From assembly GCA_001936135.1 (NCBI GenBank), contig CP012813.1, forward strand, positions 1,054,001 through 1,118,000: DNA of 64,000 nucleotides, read 5' to 3'. Below are positions 19,081-29,862 of the stretch, piece by piece. Each line of letters opens with the position of its first letter. The first letter of the stretch is position 1. The position numbers and the translations under genes were made by a program. The notes beneath the pieces were generated by a model, which did no database searches, was not told the origin of the DNA, and saw only the letters and a program-made list of their open reading frames with translations. The DNA is from Saccharomycopsis fibuligera x Saccharomycopsis cf. fibuligera. Taxonomy: Eukaryota > Ascomycota > Saccharomycetes > Ascoideales > Saccharomycopsidaceae.

Positions 19081-20211
19081 TCACTGAATCGTCTCCAATA
19101 TACTGTTGCTCCGACCATCACCAAACTGCTTCATCTCCGTACCAGTTTTCTTAAACTCGTTAATGTAAAAATCGCTGGTTCGTAATGGCCGTAACTCAAT
19201 CTTGGTGTTTGGGTCCACTGGCTTACCATCTTTGAAATTTTTTCTGATATATTCTCTAGCAACATTCATCGTAGCATCACGACAAAGTTCTTTCAAATCT
19301 GATCCACTGAACCCTTCAGTGATGTCGACGATTTTTTCCATATCAAAATTATGTTTGTCGAGCACCGAATGCTGCAATAATTTCAGTAAAATGTTTTCTC
19401 TTTGAAATTCATTTGGTTTACTGACTTGGAACCGTTTGGGCATTCTCCGAAGAAAAGCTTCATCAATATCATTAGGCCTGTTGGTGGCTCCCAACACTAA
19501 GATCCGACCGCTGTTTAGAAGACCATCCCATAAGATCATAAATTCCGATTTGATACTTGAGGTAATCTCATGATCACTGGATTCTCTTTTTCTTAAAAAA
19601 GAATCAATCTCATCAATAAATATAATACAAGGTTGTAATTTTCTGGCTAACGAGAAAATCGCGTCAATAATCTTGTTGGACTCCCCATACCACTTGTCTA
19701 AGATTACTGAAAGTCTAATAGATAAGAAATTAGCCCCGCTTTCCCTAGCTAATGCTTTAGCCAACATTGTTTTCCCACAACCTGGAGGGCCATAAAGCAA
19801 GACTCCCTTAGGAGCTTGCACCAAAATGGAATTTTCGGGGAATAGTTCCGGATGAGTTAATGGATATAGGATGCTTTCTCGCAAGTCATCAACAATGTTT
19901 TCCAATCCTCCAATGTCTTTAAAACTGACATCAATAGCCAGCGGCACCACTAAAGAATCCAACAAATATAGCTCATAATCATTGAAAGTTAAGTTTTTGT
20001 AATATTCTGGATCCTTGGCCCTAAGAAGGTCTAATGTGGCAGATACCTTTTTTTTGGTTTCTTTGGACTTAAGCCCCGTAGGACCATTGCCAGCATTGGA
20101 GTAGTCCAATGCTTTGATAAGCTGGTTGGTGACGTAGTAAATGGCTACCCCGGCACTGAGGGAGATGATGAAGTCTGTGATGTAGCTCTTGAACGTCAAG
20201 TTGCCAGCCAT
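19081..20211 (-). CDS. MSP1: AAA ATPase Msp1 (ATAD1), outer-membrane extractase
   Basis: Msp1 is a tail-anchored-protein extractase of the mitochondrial outer membrane and peroxisomes. The 376-residue product has an N-terminal membrane anchor at about 8-28. Next is the linker with GGLENIVDDLRESILYPL, then a single AAA module. Walker A is GPPGCGKT at 141-148, the pore loop KWYGES at 173-178 and Walker B IIFIDEID at about 197-203. The sensor/arginine-finger segment is LGATNRPNDIDEAFLRRMP. The C-terminal helical lid is present. Length and motif order match Msp1. It is divergent from ERV1. Confidence 0.93.
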   Translation of the reverse strand: MAGNLTFKSYITDFIISLSAGVAIYYVTNQLIKALDYSNAGNGPTGLKSKETKKKVSATLDLLRAKDPEYYKNLTFNDYELYLLDSLVVPLAIDVSFKDIGGLENIVDDLRESILYPLTHPELFPENSILVQAPKGVLLYGPPGCGKTMLAKALARESGANFLSIRLSVILDKWYGESNKIIDAIFSLARKLQPCIIFIDEIDSFLRKRESSDHEITSSIKSEFMILWDGLLNSGRILVLGATNRPNDIDEAFLRRMPKRFQVSKPNEFQRENILLKLLQHSVLDKHNFDMEKIVDITEGFSGSDLKELCRDATMNVAREYIRKNFKDGKPVDPNTKIELRPLRTSDFYINEFKKTGTEMKQFGDGRSNSILETIQ

Positions 20212-20539
20212 GGTTGTACGGTCTATTAGTCTCTATTAGCAGTAATCTCAGCTAGTACATTCACTCGTCTTCGTCTCTTGCCTCTGCTATAGAGCAGCTG
20301 CTAATATCAATATCAATCAAGTGCTGCTAAAGCGTTTGTTGCCCCCATCGCCCTCGGGTTTTGTGCAACGATCACGCTTTTTTCCGGAATTCGCTACAGC
20401 CGCCATCAACAAATTATTAATATCAAGCCCATCACCATCATTAGTAGCATATTTCAGCAGAACGTTTCTGGTGTCAGTGATATTATTTCAAATTCCCAAA
20501 GACATATAGATAGAAAAATAATAAGGGCTGTTATTTACT
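20212..20539. other. Divergent promoter MSP1/ERV1
   Basis: A 328-bp region between two divergent starts. It is AT-rich near ERV1. I see no recognisable regulatory motif or RNA gene. Confidence 0.5.
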
Positions 20540-21345
20540 ATGAGTGAGGACCGCCAGTACAGAAAAGACGGTACATACACTGCCATGGGCCCAAATGGCC
20601 GCAGAATCGTTTACAACCCCGACGGCACTCCGTAAGTTTTTGCCTTTTGTTTTTGTCTTTTTATCTTCGAAACGCTATTCACAATTTTCATTGCGACTTA
20701 TTTTTAGCCATTAGTGTCTTTGAGAAACACATTTATAAATATATATATTAAGAGAAGCAAGAATTGGTTACATGTTCAACAAGGAGATGTAGATATCGTA
20801 TCATATACTAACCAGAATCATTCTTTTTGTATAGATGCCGACCATGCAACACTTTACTGGACTTCAGATCCGCCAACATGCTTAAAAGTGGCGGTTTTGG
20901 TGCTACTTTTGGTGCTGCTGCTGGCGCTACCAATGCGAAGTCAAACTCCTCATCAAACACCACTGATCCTACTACGAGCGTCAATGATTCAGAAACTCTC
21001 CCAAATGACTGCCCACCAGACGTTACCCAACTAGGCAACAGCACCTGGACCCTTTTACATTCCATAGCGGCCAAGTTTCCCACCAATCCAACTACCAAAC
21101 AACAACAAGATTTAAAAGGGTTCGTGTCGACATTTGCTCAATTATATCCATGTCTGTTCTGCGCTGAGGATTTCCGTGATTATTTGAATACTAATGAGGT
21201 GAATGTTGCTAGTCAGGATGACTTTGGTAAATGGTTATGTAGGGCTCATAATTCTGTTAATGTGAAATTGGGTAAGCCAGAATTTGATTGTCAGTTGTGG
21301 AAACAACGTTGGAAAGATGGCTGGGAAGATGGCCGTTGTGATTAA
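20540..21345 (+). CDS. ERV1: FAD-linked sulfhydryl oxidase Erv1 (spliced)
   Basis: Erv1 reoxidises Mia40 in the mitochondrial intermembrane space and passes electrons through FAD to cytochrome c or oxygen. Exon 1 (20540-20631) encodes MSEDRQYRKDGTYTAMGP and on to NPDGT plus two bases. The intron (20632-20834, 203 nt) starts GTAAGT, has TACTAAC about 25 nt before its end and closes ATAG. Exon 2 (20835-21345) restores the frame as P-C-R-P-C, the shuttle disulfide (Cys32/Cys35). The 200-residue product then has the Erv/ALR core: WTLLHSIAAKFP, the active-site Cys137-x-x-Cys140 (CUG in between, so probably CSFC) and the structural pair in CRAHNSVN..FDC. The S. cerevisiae gene also has a 5' intron. 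The residue 45-75 linker is Ser/Asn/Thr-rich. Confidence 0.95.
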
Positions 21346-21746
21346 GCTGTCTGTAGCTTTTGGCACGGAACGCGTAATAACACACTTGGGCATAAAGAAA
21401 TAAGGGAGGTGGTGACGAACATTTAATTCTTGCATATGTTTAGAAAAGTTTATTAATGAATATCGTGTACATAAATAAATAAATAAATAAAAAAAAAAAA
21501 AAATGATTGAATTGTAGTGAGCCAGTATTCCAACGTCGCAGTGTTGCGATTTTAAAATAGACAAATGTGTGGAACATTGATGATTAATAATTATAAAACA
21601 GGCAGAAAGAAGAACTAACGATGAAACCAATGAAACTAGAAAAAAAAATGCAAAGAATGTGAAAAGATAAAAAAAAACTAAAGACATTCAAAATTGCTGA
21701 AATGCAGATGCAGTGAATAAACATCCAAAGCCCCAGTCAAAATAAC
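21346..21746. other. Convergent intergenic ERV1/RFT1
   Basis: A shared 3' region with an (AAAT)n repeat and A run at about 21471-21503. No gene is visible. Confidence 0.6.
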
Positions 21747-24035
21747 CTAACTCTGCTTCAATTTCAGCTTTGCTTTCACCTTCATCATGCTAATTAAGCT
21801 ATTTCCATTAACCAACTCCAACATCAAGTTTCTTTCATTGTAAACAACCCCAGCAATGAAAGCCAACCCTAGTACACCACTTTTAAGTAATCCAATAAAA
21901 TCATCAGTGGTGCCTAAAACCAACCATTGTATAAAATATACGACAATGGCAAAAGGGATAAATTTGTGCCAATTATTTATTATATTTTCAACGTTGAAGC
22001 TCAAGTTGGACACAACATCGTCCAAATTAGAATCGGAATTAGAGCACATATTATGCGCTTCTGCTTGCTGTTTTTCAATATCTCTATAATATTTTCTAAT
22101 AACCACCGAACAATACCCAATCCTGAGCCCCATATTTATCAAATTCCCAAAAATCAACCCCCTCAAACCCAACCTTAACCCGGTAATCAAGAGGTAGCAA
22201 TTACCAAAAAACAATCCAGAGCATAAACTCAAATAGTAACTGTAGTTCTTGATAGCTTCACTAGTGCTTATCGACTGGAAAAATGCTTCTAGAATTCCAT
22301 TGAGAGCAAGGAACGGTAAGTAAAGGACATATGTTCCGATGGCTTGTAAAAAGCCAGTGACACTTTCGTTTTGATTGGTGTTGTTGTTCGAACTATCGGT
22401 GTTGGCATTGCTATTGGTATTATTTGTCCACCAGTGAACTTTGATGATTTTTGAAAAAAGAAATTGGGCTAAATATGGAGCATTAAAATAACCAAATATT
22501 ACCAAAGCAAAGGATAGATAAGCATAAAATTTCAAAATTTTGGTGACGGTTAAATTCGCTTGTTTTGCCAGCTTTGTCAATTTAGATACTCTCTCTTTCT
22601 GAGCTTGCTTTTCCTGTTGCCTTTGGCTTTGACGTTGGCCATCACTTAAGTCATTCAAAGGGGCTGATGTGGTACCAGCTACATTATTTAACAATGTCTT
22701 CGTTAAATACAATTTCAAACTTTCTTCAATTGGACTAAATACAAGTCTTGTAATGAGTGATCCATAATTATTAATGATTGAATAAATTCCTTGCTGATCC
22801 AAGGAGAAAAAATAATTAACAATGAATTTATCTCCTTCTGTAAGGAAATTTTTGAAGACTAGTTGTAAAAAAATTGTTTTCCAGTATTTTATGATCGATG
22901 TATCAAAATAGTAGTATTGTTTTTCCTGATTGTCAGCTGTACTTATTTTCTCTTCTTTATTGGTACTCACATTCTCGTTGGCATTAGAAGATTGATAAAT
23001 TTTACCACCCACTAAACTAACTTGCAGATTTTTATCATTATTACCAGGTTCCTGGTTATAATTTCTCAAATAAAGGCAGTATACAGTAACTGCTGCCAAT
23101 AATCTTCCCAATGCGAATATCAAAACAACGAGCTTTTGAAACGACCATTGACATTGATCATTGTCAGCCGGTTGGGCATTCTTTTTGGTTATCCAAGTTA
23201 ATGACAATATAGCAATGAAATTAAACATACAATTGACGATTAACCCTGCCAGCTCAAATTTTGTTCGGAGCTGATATAAAGATTTGTAATTGCACAAGTT
23301 GTAAAAAGGTTCAGTGAGTAAATTGAAAATGATGGCTATGAAAGTGATGAGAATTACAATTGCTGCCTGGGTAGTGTTATTACTTAGTATGTGAAAAACT
23401 AAGTCATAGTATGATGATGAAGAAGAAGATGAAAATAGTAGAGTATTACCTGCTGGATTATTGAAGTATTCAAGAAAGTTGTTCAATTGCATGTATATTA
23501 TTGCTGAAGATATAGGAATGCCAATGATTAAAGGGATATAAGAAAGATTAATGATGGACTGAAGATTACCATTGTAAGTATTACTGTACAATTTTTGTTG
23601 TTGTTGTATTTGTTTTCTAATTGGGCTTTTTTGATCTTGCTTTGAGTGTATTGTATTTTCAATAATTGAAATCCTTTGAGTACACAACCTTATTCCCTCA
23701 GCAGCAAAAAATACAACTGAATTGATTACAAAATCCAAAAAATGATTGAAGGCTAATAAGGAAGGAGGAATGAATTTTATGAGAAGCTGATTGAAGATGA
23801 AAGTGACAATTTTAAAAAAAATATTAAAGTAAAGCGAGTACCTCACCACGGCAGAGAACTGGGCTTTGCTATTGTTAGTGGAGGCATTGTTAATATTGGT
23901 GGAGATGGAACTAGAAGTAGCAGTAGTCTTAGTAGCAGTATTAACATCGAGTTGTGGGGTCAGCTGTAGACCAATGACGGTAGTAAAGCGGTCAAAATTG
24001 GGATTTTTCCTGCGATAAGGCAGTGTTTCAGACAT
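21747..24035 (-). CDS. RFT1: Rft1, ER lipid-linked oligosaccharide factor
   Basis: Rft1 is a multispanning ER membrane protein needed for N-glycosylation and implicated in translocation or handling of Man5GlcNAc2-PP-dolichol. The 762-residue product is longer than the S. cerevisiae protein because of Ser/Thr/Asn-rich linkers, for example at about 33-55 and 495-515. Diagnostic blocks are FKNFLTEGDKFIVNYFF, QQGIYSIINNYGSLITRLVF and SPIEESLKLYL in the middle, and LPFLALNGILEAFF..S near the C-terminus. About a dozen hydrophobic segments are visible. The start is the ATG giving MSETLPYRRK. It is divergent from the HAP3-type gene. Confidence 0.88.
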   Translation of the reverse strand: MSETLPYRRKNPNFDRFTTVIGLQLTPQLDVNTATKTTATSSSISTNINNASTNNSKAQFSAVVRYSLYFNIFFKIVTFIFNQLLIKFIPPSLLAFNHFLDFVINSVVFFAAEGIRLCTQRISIIENTIHSKQDQKSPIRKQIQQQQKLYSNTYNGNLQSIINLSYIPLIIGIPISSAIIYMQLNNFLEYFNNPAGNTLLFSSSSSSSYYDLVFHILSNNTTQAAIVILITFIAIIFNLLTEPFYNLCNYKSLYQLRTKFELAGLIVNCMFNFIAILSLTWITKKNAQPADNDQCQWSFQKLVVLIFALGRLLAAVTVYCLYLRNYNQEPGNNDKNLQVSLVGGKIYQSSNANENVSTNKEEKISTADNQEKQYYYFDTSIIKYWKTIFLQLVFKNFLTEGDKFIVNYFFSLDQQGIYSIINNYGSLITRLVFSPIEESLKLYLTKTLLNNVAGTTSAPLNDLSDGQRQSQRQQEKQAQKERVSKLTKLAKQANLTVTKILKFYAYLSFALVIFGYFNAPYLAQFLFSKIIKVHWWTNNTNSNANTDSSNNNTNQNESVTGFLQAIGTYVLYLPFLALNGILEAFFQSISTSEAIKNYSYYLSLCSGLFFGNCYLLITGLRLGLRGLIFGNLINMGLRIGYCSVVIRKYYRDIEKQQAEAHNMCSNSDSNLDDVVSNLSFNVENIINNWHKFIPFAIVVYFIQWLVLGTTDDFIGLLKSGVLGLAFIAGVVYNERNLMLELVNGNSLISMMKVKAKLKLKQS

Positions 24036-24265
24036 TATGGTTGGGCTATGGACAAGGAGCTAATATAGAACAGTAGATGGACAAGCAAAATGTGAATTTG
24101 ATGGAGGTAAACGTGGAAATTTGTGCTGATGTTGGTGAAGATGATGAAGACACGTAAAGTGAGACAGACAGACATACAGGAACAGTGTTTAGCGCTGAGG
24201 ATAAAAAAAAACAGGAAGATACCAGCAGATTGGATCTTTGGAATCCGAGAAAAAATCTCAAACAG

Positions 24266-24295
24266 CATGTGATATGTCATGTGATATGTCATGTG
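24266..24295. repeat. Three CATGTG boxes in exact 12-bp tandem array
   Basis: CATGTGATATGT is repeated twice and followed by a third CATGTG, with cores at 24266, 24278 and 24290. The array sits in the 475-bp divergent promoter between RFT1 and the HAP3-type gene. The 12-bp period places the E-box cores a little over one DNA turn apart. Binding by a bHLH factor is inferred. Confidence 0.6.
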
Positions 24296-24510
24296 CAGTT
24301 TTCCCCAGTGTTATAACCCTACTTTCTATGTTCTTTATACTTCGGGTAACCTTAATCATCCTGGTGGGAAATGCACACCCGGGAAAACATCAAAAACAAT
24401 GAAAACAGTGAAAACCTACGATGCAGCCACTGAGTGAAGTAAATATGAATGAAGTAAAGACTACCAACCCAAGACTCCACATAAACCATACAATATATCA
24501 TTAGGCAAAA

Positions 24511-25665
24511 ATGAGCCACAAAGAACCTGAACTTAGAGAACAAGACCGCTGGCTCCCTATCGCCAATGTCGCCCGGCTAATGAAAAACACCCTCCCCGCC
24601 AGCGCAAAAGTTTCCAAGGATGCTAAAGAATGCATGCAAGAATGTGTCTCCGAATTTATTAGTTTCATTACCAGTGAAGCTAGCGATAACTGTCTGGGAG
24701 AAAAGCGTAAAACCATTAATGGCGAAGACATTTTACTTGCTATGCTGGCTTTAGGTTTTGAAAATTATTCTGAAGCTTTAAAGATTTACTTAACTAAATA
24801 CCGTCAGCAGCAAGCATTGAAGCAAGAGCGAGGTGAAACTAGAAAACGTCAGCCTAGCAGTAGTAGCGGTGCAGCCTCGAGCCATCTTCATCTTGAAAGT
24901 TTTGATCAGAATGATAACGATTTGGATTTGGACAATGATAATGATAATGAAAGTGATTTAATTATGGGTGATGCAGATCAACAACTCCAGCATCATCAGC
25001 AGCATCAACTTCATCAGCATCAGCAAATCAATGATGAACAGCCCCTTGATCAAGAAAATAACATGCCTGAAGACCACGTTCATATTCACGGTCCTCCTTC
25101 TTCTTCCAATGCTCCCAATGCAAATGCAAATGCTGCTGCTGCTGCAGTGGTTGCTCAATTTGATGCTGATCAATTTAGTTCTGCTGATCAATTTGAGGCC
25201 AATATGGATCTAATCAAAGCTGATCCTCATCTTTTGGAATCATTCAACAATAAGATTAAGCAAAATGATAGTCTTGCCAACAGTAACCCAAATCTAAATA
25301 GCAACGGCCATAATGGGGGTGGTTTCAATCCTAATAATGATCCGAATAACCTTGGCCCGACGAGCAATGATAACGGTAGTAGTAATAGGATACCCCAGGA
25401 TAACAATGAACCAATGTCAATTCATAGTCAAGATAAACAAACTCTCAACGGAAATGGTAATGCTAACAGTGGTAATAATCTTGGCGGTGAAAATATGGAT
25501 GTGGATGTGAATGTAAATGGGGAGGGCTCAAATCAACAACAAGTACCCAATTTACAATCGGTGGAAGAATTGATGAATAGTCATATTGGAAAGAATGATG
25601 TGCACCAAGTCGGTAACAACGATGATGGTGGTGCTGATGGTAGTGGTGCTGGTAACTTTTGGTGA
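24511..25665 (+). CDS. HAP3: Hap3-type CCAAT-binding factor subunit (NF-YB)
   Basis: This is a subunit of the heterotrimeric CCAAT-binding complex (Hap2/3/5), which in Candida controls respiratory and iron-responsive genes. The 384-residue product starts [13 protein letters not shown] complete NF-YB histone-fold domain follows at about 10-105: [18 protein letters not shown], then [17 protein letters not shown], and [13 protein letters not shown]. After the domain comes an unusual tail of about 280 Asn/Gln/His/Gly/Asp-rich residues, far longer than in S. cerevisiae Hap3. CUG-clade yeasts have more than one HAP3-like gene (HAP31, HAP32 in C. albicans); which one this is cannot be decided here. 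Confidence 0.88.
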   Translation: MSHKEPELREQDRWLPIANVARLMKNTLPASAKVSKDAKECMQECVSEFISFITSEASDNCLGEKRKTINGEDILLAMLALGFENYSEALKIYLTKYRQQQALKQERGETRKRQPSSSSGAASSHLHLESFDQNDNDLDLDNDNDNESDLIMGDADQQLQHHQQHQLHQHQQINDEQPLDQENNMPEDHVHIHGPPSSSNAPNANANAAAAAVVAQFDADQFSSADQFEANMDLIKADPHLLESFNNKIKQNDSLANSNPNLNSNGHNGGGFNPNNDPNNLGPTSNDNGSSNRIPQDNNEPMSIHSQDKQTLNGNGNANSGNNLGGENMDVDVNVNGEGSNQQQVPNLQSVEELMNSHIGKNDVHQVGNNDDGGADGSGAGNFW

Positions 25666-26472
25666 TTAAGTGAAGCAATGTTTGAAACGTGACCAAAAAG
25701 AAAATAAAACTTTTTCTGGTATAGAATTTATTATTCTAGTTTACTTTACTTTACTTTATCTGACTACCTTATTTTACTGAGTTTCACTTTACTTTACGAA
25801 TTTACGAAATACATTTGTTTTATCTGCTTTCTTGTTCTTGTTCTTTTGTCCATTTATCTCAAAACATACTATTCTATGACTTATTTTGTTTTCTAATTTC
25901 TCTATTTTTTAAAAAAAAAGTTTTTTTTGCCCTTTCATTGTTTTAATTGTCCATTTTTCTGTATGTCTATTTCAAAGCTGTCTTTCGTTTATTGAGTTAA
26001 ATTCTGTCTCATTGAGTTTGTACTCCGTTTGTTTTGTCCTCATTTACTGATGGAAAAAAAAGCTGCAAATTAAAATCAGGTATTCTTTTTTCATTTTTCT
26101 TTCTTCTCGTAATTGTAGCTTCATAACATCTGTGTGAATTGTAGCATTGTGAAGAACAGCACATCAAATCAAACAGCAATAAAAGCAATATTATTATCAA
26201 AACAAAGAAGAACGACATGATAGAAAATAGTATAATAGAAATATATAGAAGAACCGATAACAGCAAACTGCAAACTGAAAGAATAAAAAAAAAGGAAAAA
26301 ACTGTATCAGTAAAGTGTATTGGGAAGTTATAATAATCAACTGTGATTTGAAAAACCAAGCAAGCAAGAAATTACCAAAAGAAAAAAACGTCAAAAGACA
26401 ACATAACATTTTTCTCTTTTTAACCTTTGAATAACAGTTTCATTTTTATTTGGTTTACTTTATTCCTGTCTT
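25666..26472. other. Convergent intergenic HAP3/STE11
   Basis: An AT-rich 3' region of 807 bp. It has TTTAC repeats at about 25739-25760 and A/T runs near 25910-25930. No ORF or RNA gene is recognisable. Confidence 0.55.
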
Positions 26473-29400
26473 TCACTGCTCCGACATAATCAAACTATTT
26501 AAAAATGGATGTCCAAGCAACTCTTTAGCACTAGGTCTCTTCTCATACTCAATAATAAACGTCTTCTTCAAAAAATCTTTACAATCCTCAGTACACCACC
26601 CTGGAATTTCTGGACTCATATGCGTACCAATTCGGAAAATTGCTTGCATTTGACTAAACTCGGGAAATGGATGCTTACCAGTAAACATCTCAATAATCAA
26701 ACACCCAACTGACCAAATATCAGATTTTTCGCTATTAGTAATTTGCCTCACAACTTCAGGTGCCATCCAGTATACTGAACCTTGCAATGAGGCTCGTTTC
26801 GCTTGCATTGAAGTTTCAATTTTCTTGGAAATTCCAAAATCAGAAATTTTTGCACCGCCATTATTATCAATCAAGATGTTACCACCTTTGATATCTCTAT
26901 GGATAATGTTCTTTGAATGGAGGTATTTCAATCCAATAAGGATTTGTCTAGTGAAGTTGCGAATCAATGGCTCTTTAAATGGCCCATAATTGTTCAACAT
27001 TGCGGTAATTGATCCACCAGGCACGTACTCAAGAAAAATATTCAAGTATGTTCCATCGGATGACGAGCCTAAATAACGAACAATTTTCTCATGTTTGAGT
27101 TCCTTCAAAAGAGCCATTTCTCGTTGAAGCGCATCAATCATAGTTTTTTTATGGTCTTTCTCCTTGTTGGAAATTTCTTGACCATTAGGGGTATTGTCCT
27201 CATCATTTTCGTTGACATTGCCCTTGTTGTTATCGTTGTTGTTGAAGTAATTCTTGTCGTTCTGCTTTTTAATTGTATCATTACTTCCGTATGTGTTTCC
27301 AGATTTTAAAGTACCATCGTCCGATATGTTAGTGTTTGTCGTGTTTAAAGTTGTAGTTGTACTTGATCCGGTTGCAGTTGTAGCACCTTCTGTTACTGCT
27401 GATTTGCGTTTTTCTCCACCATAGTTATTGTTATCATCAGATCCGTTTACCACTTTTTTAGTACTAACAGACAATTCATGCACTTTTGGAATCTCCACCT
27501 GCTTAACCGCCATCAATTCCCCAGTAAACGAATTCAATCCCAAATAAACAACTCCAAAACTACCAGCCCCAATCTGTTTACCCTTCAACCAATGTTTTGG
27601 TCCAGTATTCTTGTCAAGACTAGACTGATCTTCAAGATCATTCATTATTGATTCAGCATCTTGATATTCTTCCAGATCTTCTCCTTCCTCAATACCTATA
27701 TCTCCCTCGCTGTCAATGTTTCCAAGGTCAAGTAATTCAATTTGTGACTCGTTATCCTTGCCTGAGTTAATTGCCACTGAAAGTCGCTTATTAAGGAATT
27801 TTTTAGGAGTTTCCAACTTTCGCGAAGAAGAGGCTACAGAAGTGGTTCGGGAAAGGCCACTAACTATTGATTTAGTGTCCAATTGAACATCGCTCGCTGC
27901 ATCTCTTGCTATCGCTGATGTCTCCGCTGTTACAGAATCATTAGCATTAGCAGATTCAATCTCAGGTGGTAGTTCCAACTCAGGCAACGGTGGTGCATCA
28001 GAGGGCACAAATCTTGGTCTTTTATATGAACTCATTATATCCATAAACTCTTTGTCATCCCCAAGCACTGCTTCATCAAGCTCACTAGCATTATTCATCC
28101 ACACATCACCGACAGTCTTCGGACTATTTTGCATACCGGAATGGCTCACTATACTATTTCTAGTGAAATTCGAAGAAGCGCTAGACATCATTGATAGTCT
28201 AGAATATACTCGAGACATTCTGACAGAATATCTGACAGAATTCTTAATGGTTCGATGAAGTTCCTTAGATGGAGTTTCTGGGAAATATTCCGCCAAGTTA
28301 GATGAAATTAATTCACTTGGTGGTCGTTGTTCATATAATGGTTTTAATTCTTTCTTATTTCTTGCATACGATGGCTCTTTATAGAGTTTCTTCTTGGAGG
28401 TGGCGGCAGCAGCCCCCTGTCTTATATTTTGACTGCTAGCAGTATTAATATTCATATACTTGGTCTTGATATTTTTTTCGCTAAGCTTAGAATCTTTGCT
28501 TTTAGAGTCTTTATTTTTCTTATGGAAATCATACTTTTGTGCAAGTTTTTTAGAAGTGGCTAAAGCTTCAGAACTTGGATCTTCACTAGATCGACAAAAT
28601 ATGATTCGGTGTCTTTCTACCCTGTCCAATGATCGTACTAATGTAACTAACTCCACGTCAAACATTAAATGTATTTTATCATTTTCGTCAATATAATAGG
28701 TTCTATAATTTTCATGGTGCGATGATTTGATGTTAAGCCGTTTGAGTAATTTCTTTTTGATAGCTTCGGCATTATAACATCCATCTGTATTCATTTTCTT
28801 CATGGTACCGTTTTGAAGAATAAAGATCGCATAGTTTTTCTCTAATGGAGTCACTGGCGTGGGAGCAGCAGAAGTTGCAGCTAAAGTTGTAGGAACAGTG
28901 TTATTAGCCGCGGCAGAATTACCACCAGCAGTAATATTGGAAGCAGCACCAGAGGTTCCGATATTTGAAGCAGATGCATTACTTTCATTGGATTCTGTGG
29001 AATTTATTGTGGAAGTTGAGCTATTTTTGCCCATAAATGAACTTTTCAAAACATCGGAGTTATCATTATCAGATTTGAGTGAATCATGACGAGAAGATGG
29101 CTTATTTCTGGGTCTGGTGGAATCATCCGTCACTGAGATGCGTACACTGTTCTCATTGTCATTCTCGCTTTCACTAAGGTATGTACTGTTATTGTCATTA
29201 TGGTTTGTGTTATTAGTATGTCGACTATCAATTCTTTTTCTTTGAGGTGCTATCCGGCTCGGATCAAGTTTATATTTAATGATCTTGCTAATAAAATTCT
29301 CATAAATATCTTTCTTGGAAACCACTTTGTCAAGCTTGAGTAAATTAAGGGCTCTTTCAAGCCGCACCAAATCCCCAACTTTGGCAACGCCAAGTTCTTT

Positions 29401-29601
29401 CAAAGAGTCATAATCTAGCTGAGTGACAAGGTCATAATCCTCTATGCCACAATCACTAAAAAGTGACGCATATTGCGAGCAGTTAATCGAGCTTAACCAT
29501 GAGTCCAACGTAAAGCTCTTCTTTGGTGCTTCTGCTGTAGTTCTTGTAGCGGTGGCTGGCGCTGCTGATGCCACAGGCGCTGAAGACAGTACAGCACTCA
29601 T
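26473..29601 (-). CDS. STE11: MAP kinase kinase kinase Ste11
   Basis: Ste11 is the MAPKKK of the mating, filamentation and osmotic pathways and phosphorylates MAPKKs such as Ste7/Hst7. The 1042-residue product has a SAM domain at about 30-92 (FTLDSWLSSINCSQYASLF...LLKL), which in yeast binds Ste50. A Ras-binding-like domain lies at about 253-345 (YAIFILQNGTMKKMNTDG...). The kinase domain runs from about 670 to 1035. Kinase motifs are GAGSFGVV, AVKQVEI, HRDIKGGNIL, DFGISKK and the GSVYWMAPEVV activation segment. A low-complexity insertion of about 110 residues (about 705-812) sits between strand 3 and helix C of the kinase. S. cerevisiae Ste11 has a shorter insertion there. Ser/Asn-rich linkers separate the domains. 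Confidence 0.93.
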   Translation of the reverse strand: MSAVLSSAPVASAAPATATRTTAEAPKKSFTLDSWLSSINCSQYASLFSDCGIEDYDLVTQLDYDSLKELGVAKVGDLVRLERALNLLKLDKVVSKKDIYENFISKIIKYKLDPSRIAPQRKRIDSRHTNNTNHNDNNSTYLSESENDNENSVRISVTDDSTRPRNKPSSRHDSLKSDNDNSDVLKSSFMGKNSSTSTINSTESNESNASASNIGTSGAASNITAGGNSAAANNTVPTTLAATSAAPTPVTPLEKNYAIFILQNGTMKKMNTDGCYNAEAIKKKLLKRLNIKSSHHENYRTYYIDENDKIHLMFDVELVTLVRSLDRVERHRIIFCRSSEDPSSEALATSKKLAQKYDFHKKNKDSKSKDSKLSEKNIKTKYMNINTASSQNIRQGAAAATSKKKLYKEPSYARNKKELKPLYEQRPPSELISSNLAEYFPETPSKELHRTIKNSVRYSVRMSRVYSRLSMMSSASSNFTRNSIVSHSGMQNSPKTVGDVWMNNASELDEAVLGDDKEFMDIMSSYKRPRFVPSDAPPLPELELPPEIESANANDSVTAETSAIARDAASDVQLDTKSIVSGLSRTTSVASSSRKLETPKKFLNKRLSVAINSGKDNESQIELLDLGNIDSEGDIGIEEGEDLEEYQDAESIMNDLEDQSSLDKNTGPKHWLKGKQIGAGSFGVVYLGLNSFTGELMAVKQVEIPKVHELSVSTKKVVNGSDDNNNYGGEKRKSAVTEGATTATGSSTTTTLNTTNTNISDDGTLKSGNTYGSNDTIKKQNDKNYFNNNDNNKGNVNENDEDNTPNGQEISNKEKDHKKTMIDALQREMALLKELKHEKIVRYLGSSSDGTYLNIFLEYVPGGSITAMLNNYGPFKEPLIRNFTRQILIGLKYLHSKNIIHRDIKGGNILIDNNGGAKISDFGISKKIETSMQAKRASLQGSVYWMAPEVVRQITNSEKSDIWSVGCLIIEMFTGKHPFPEFSQMQAIFRIGTHMSPEIPGWCTEDCKDFLKKTFIIEYEKRPSAKELLGHPFLNSLIMSEQ

Positions 29602-29831
29602 CTAAAACACTTAAATAGTATGATCAGTCGGTCAATGAGTCTTGCTAGCAGCTGTGTGTTCTCATTTGATGGCGCCTGTCTATTAAGATGGTCCTTGATG
29701 GCAATATCCAGGGTATGTCCAGTGCCTAGTGCTCAAATGAGAATCTTGAGATTTGACTTATCATGTGATATAATGTGTGTTTACGCATACTGCTGTTCTC
29801 ATCATGCTCACTTTTCAAAAAAAGAAATTTA

Positions 29832-29862
<31 letters not shown>

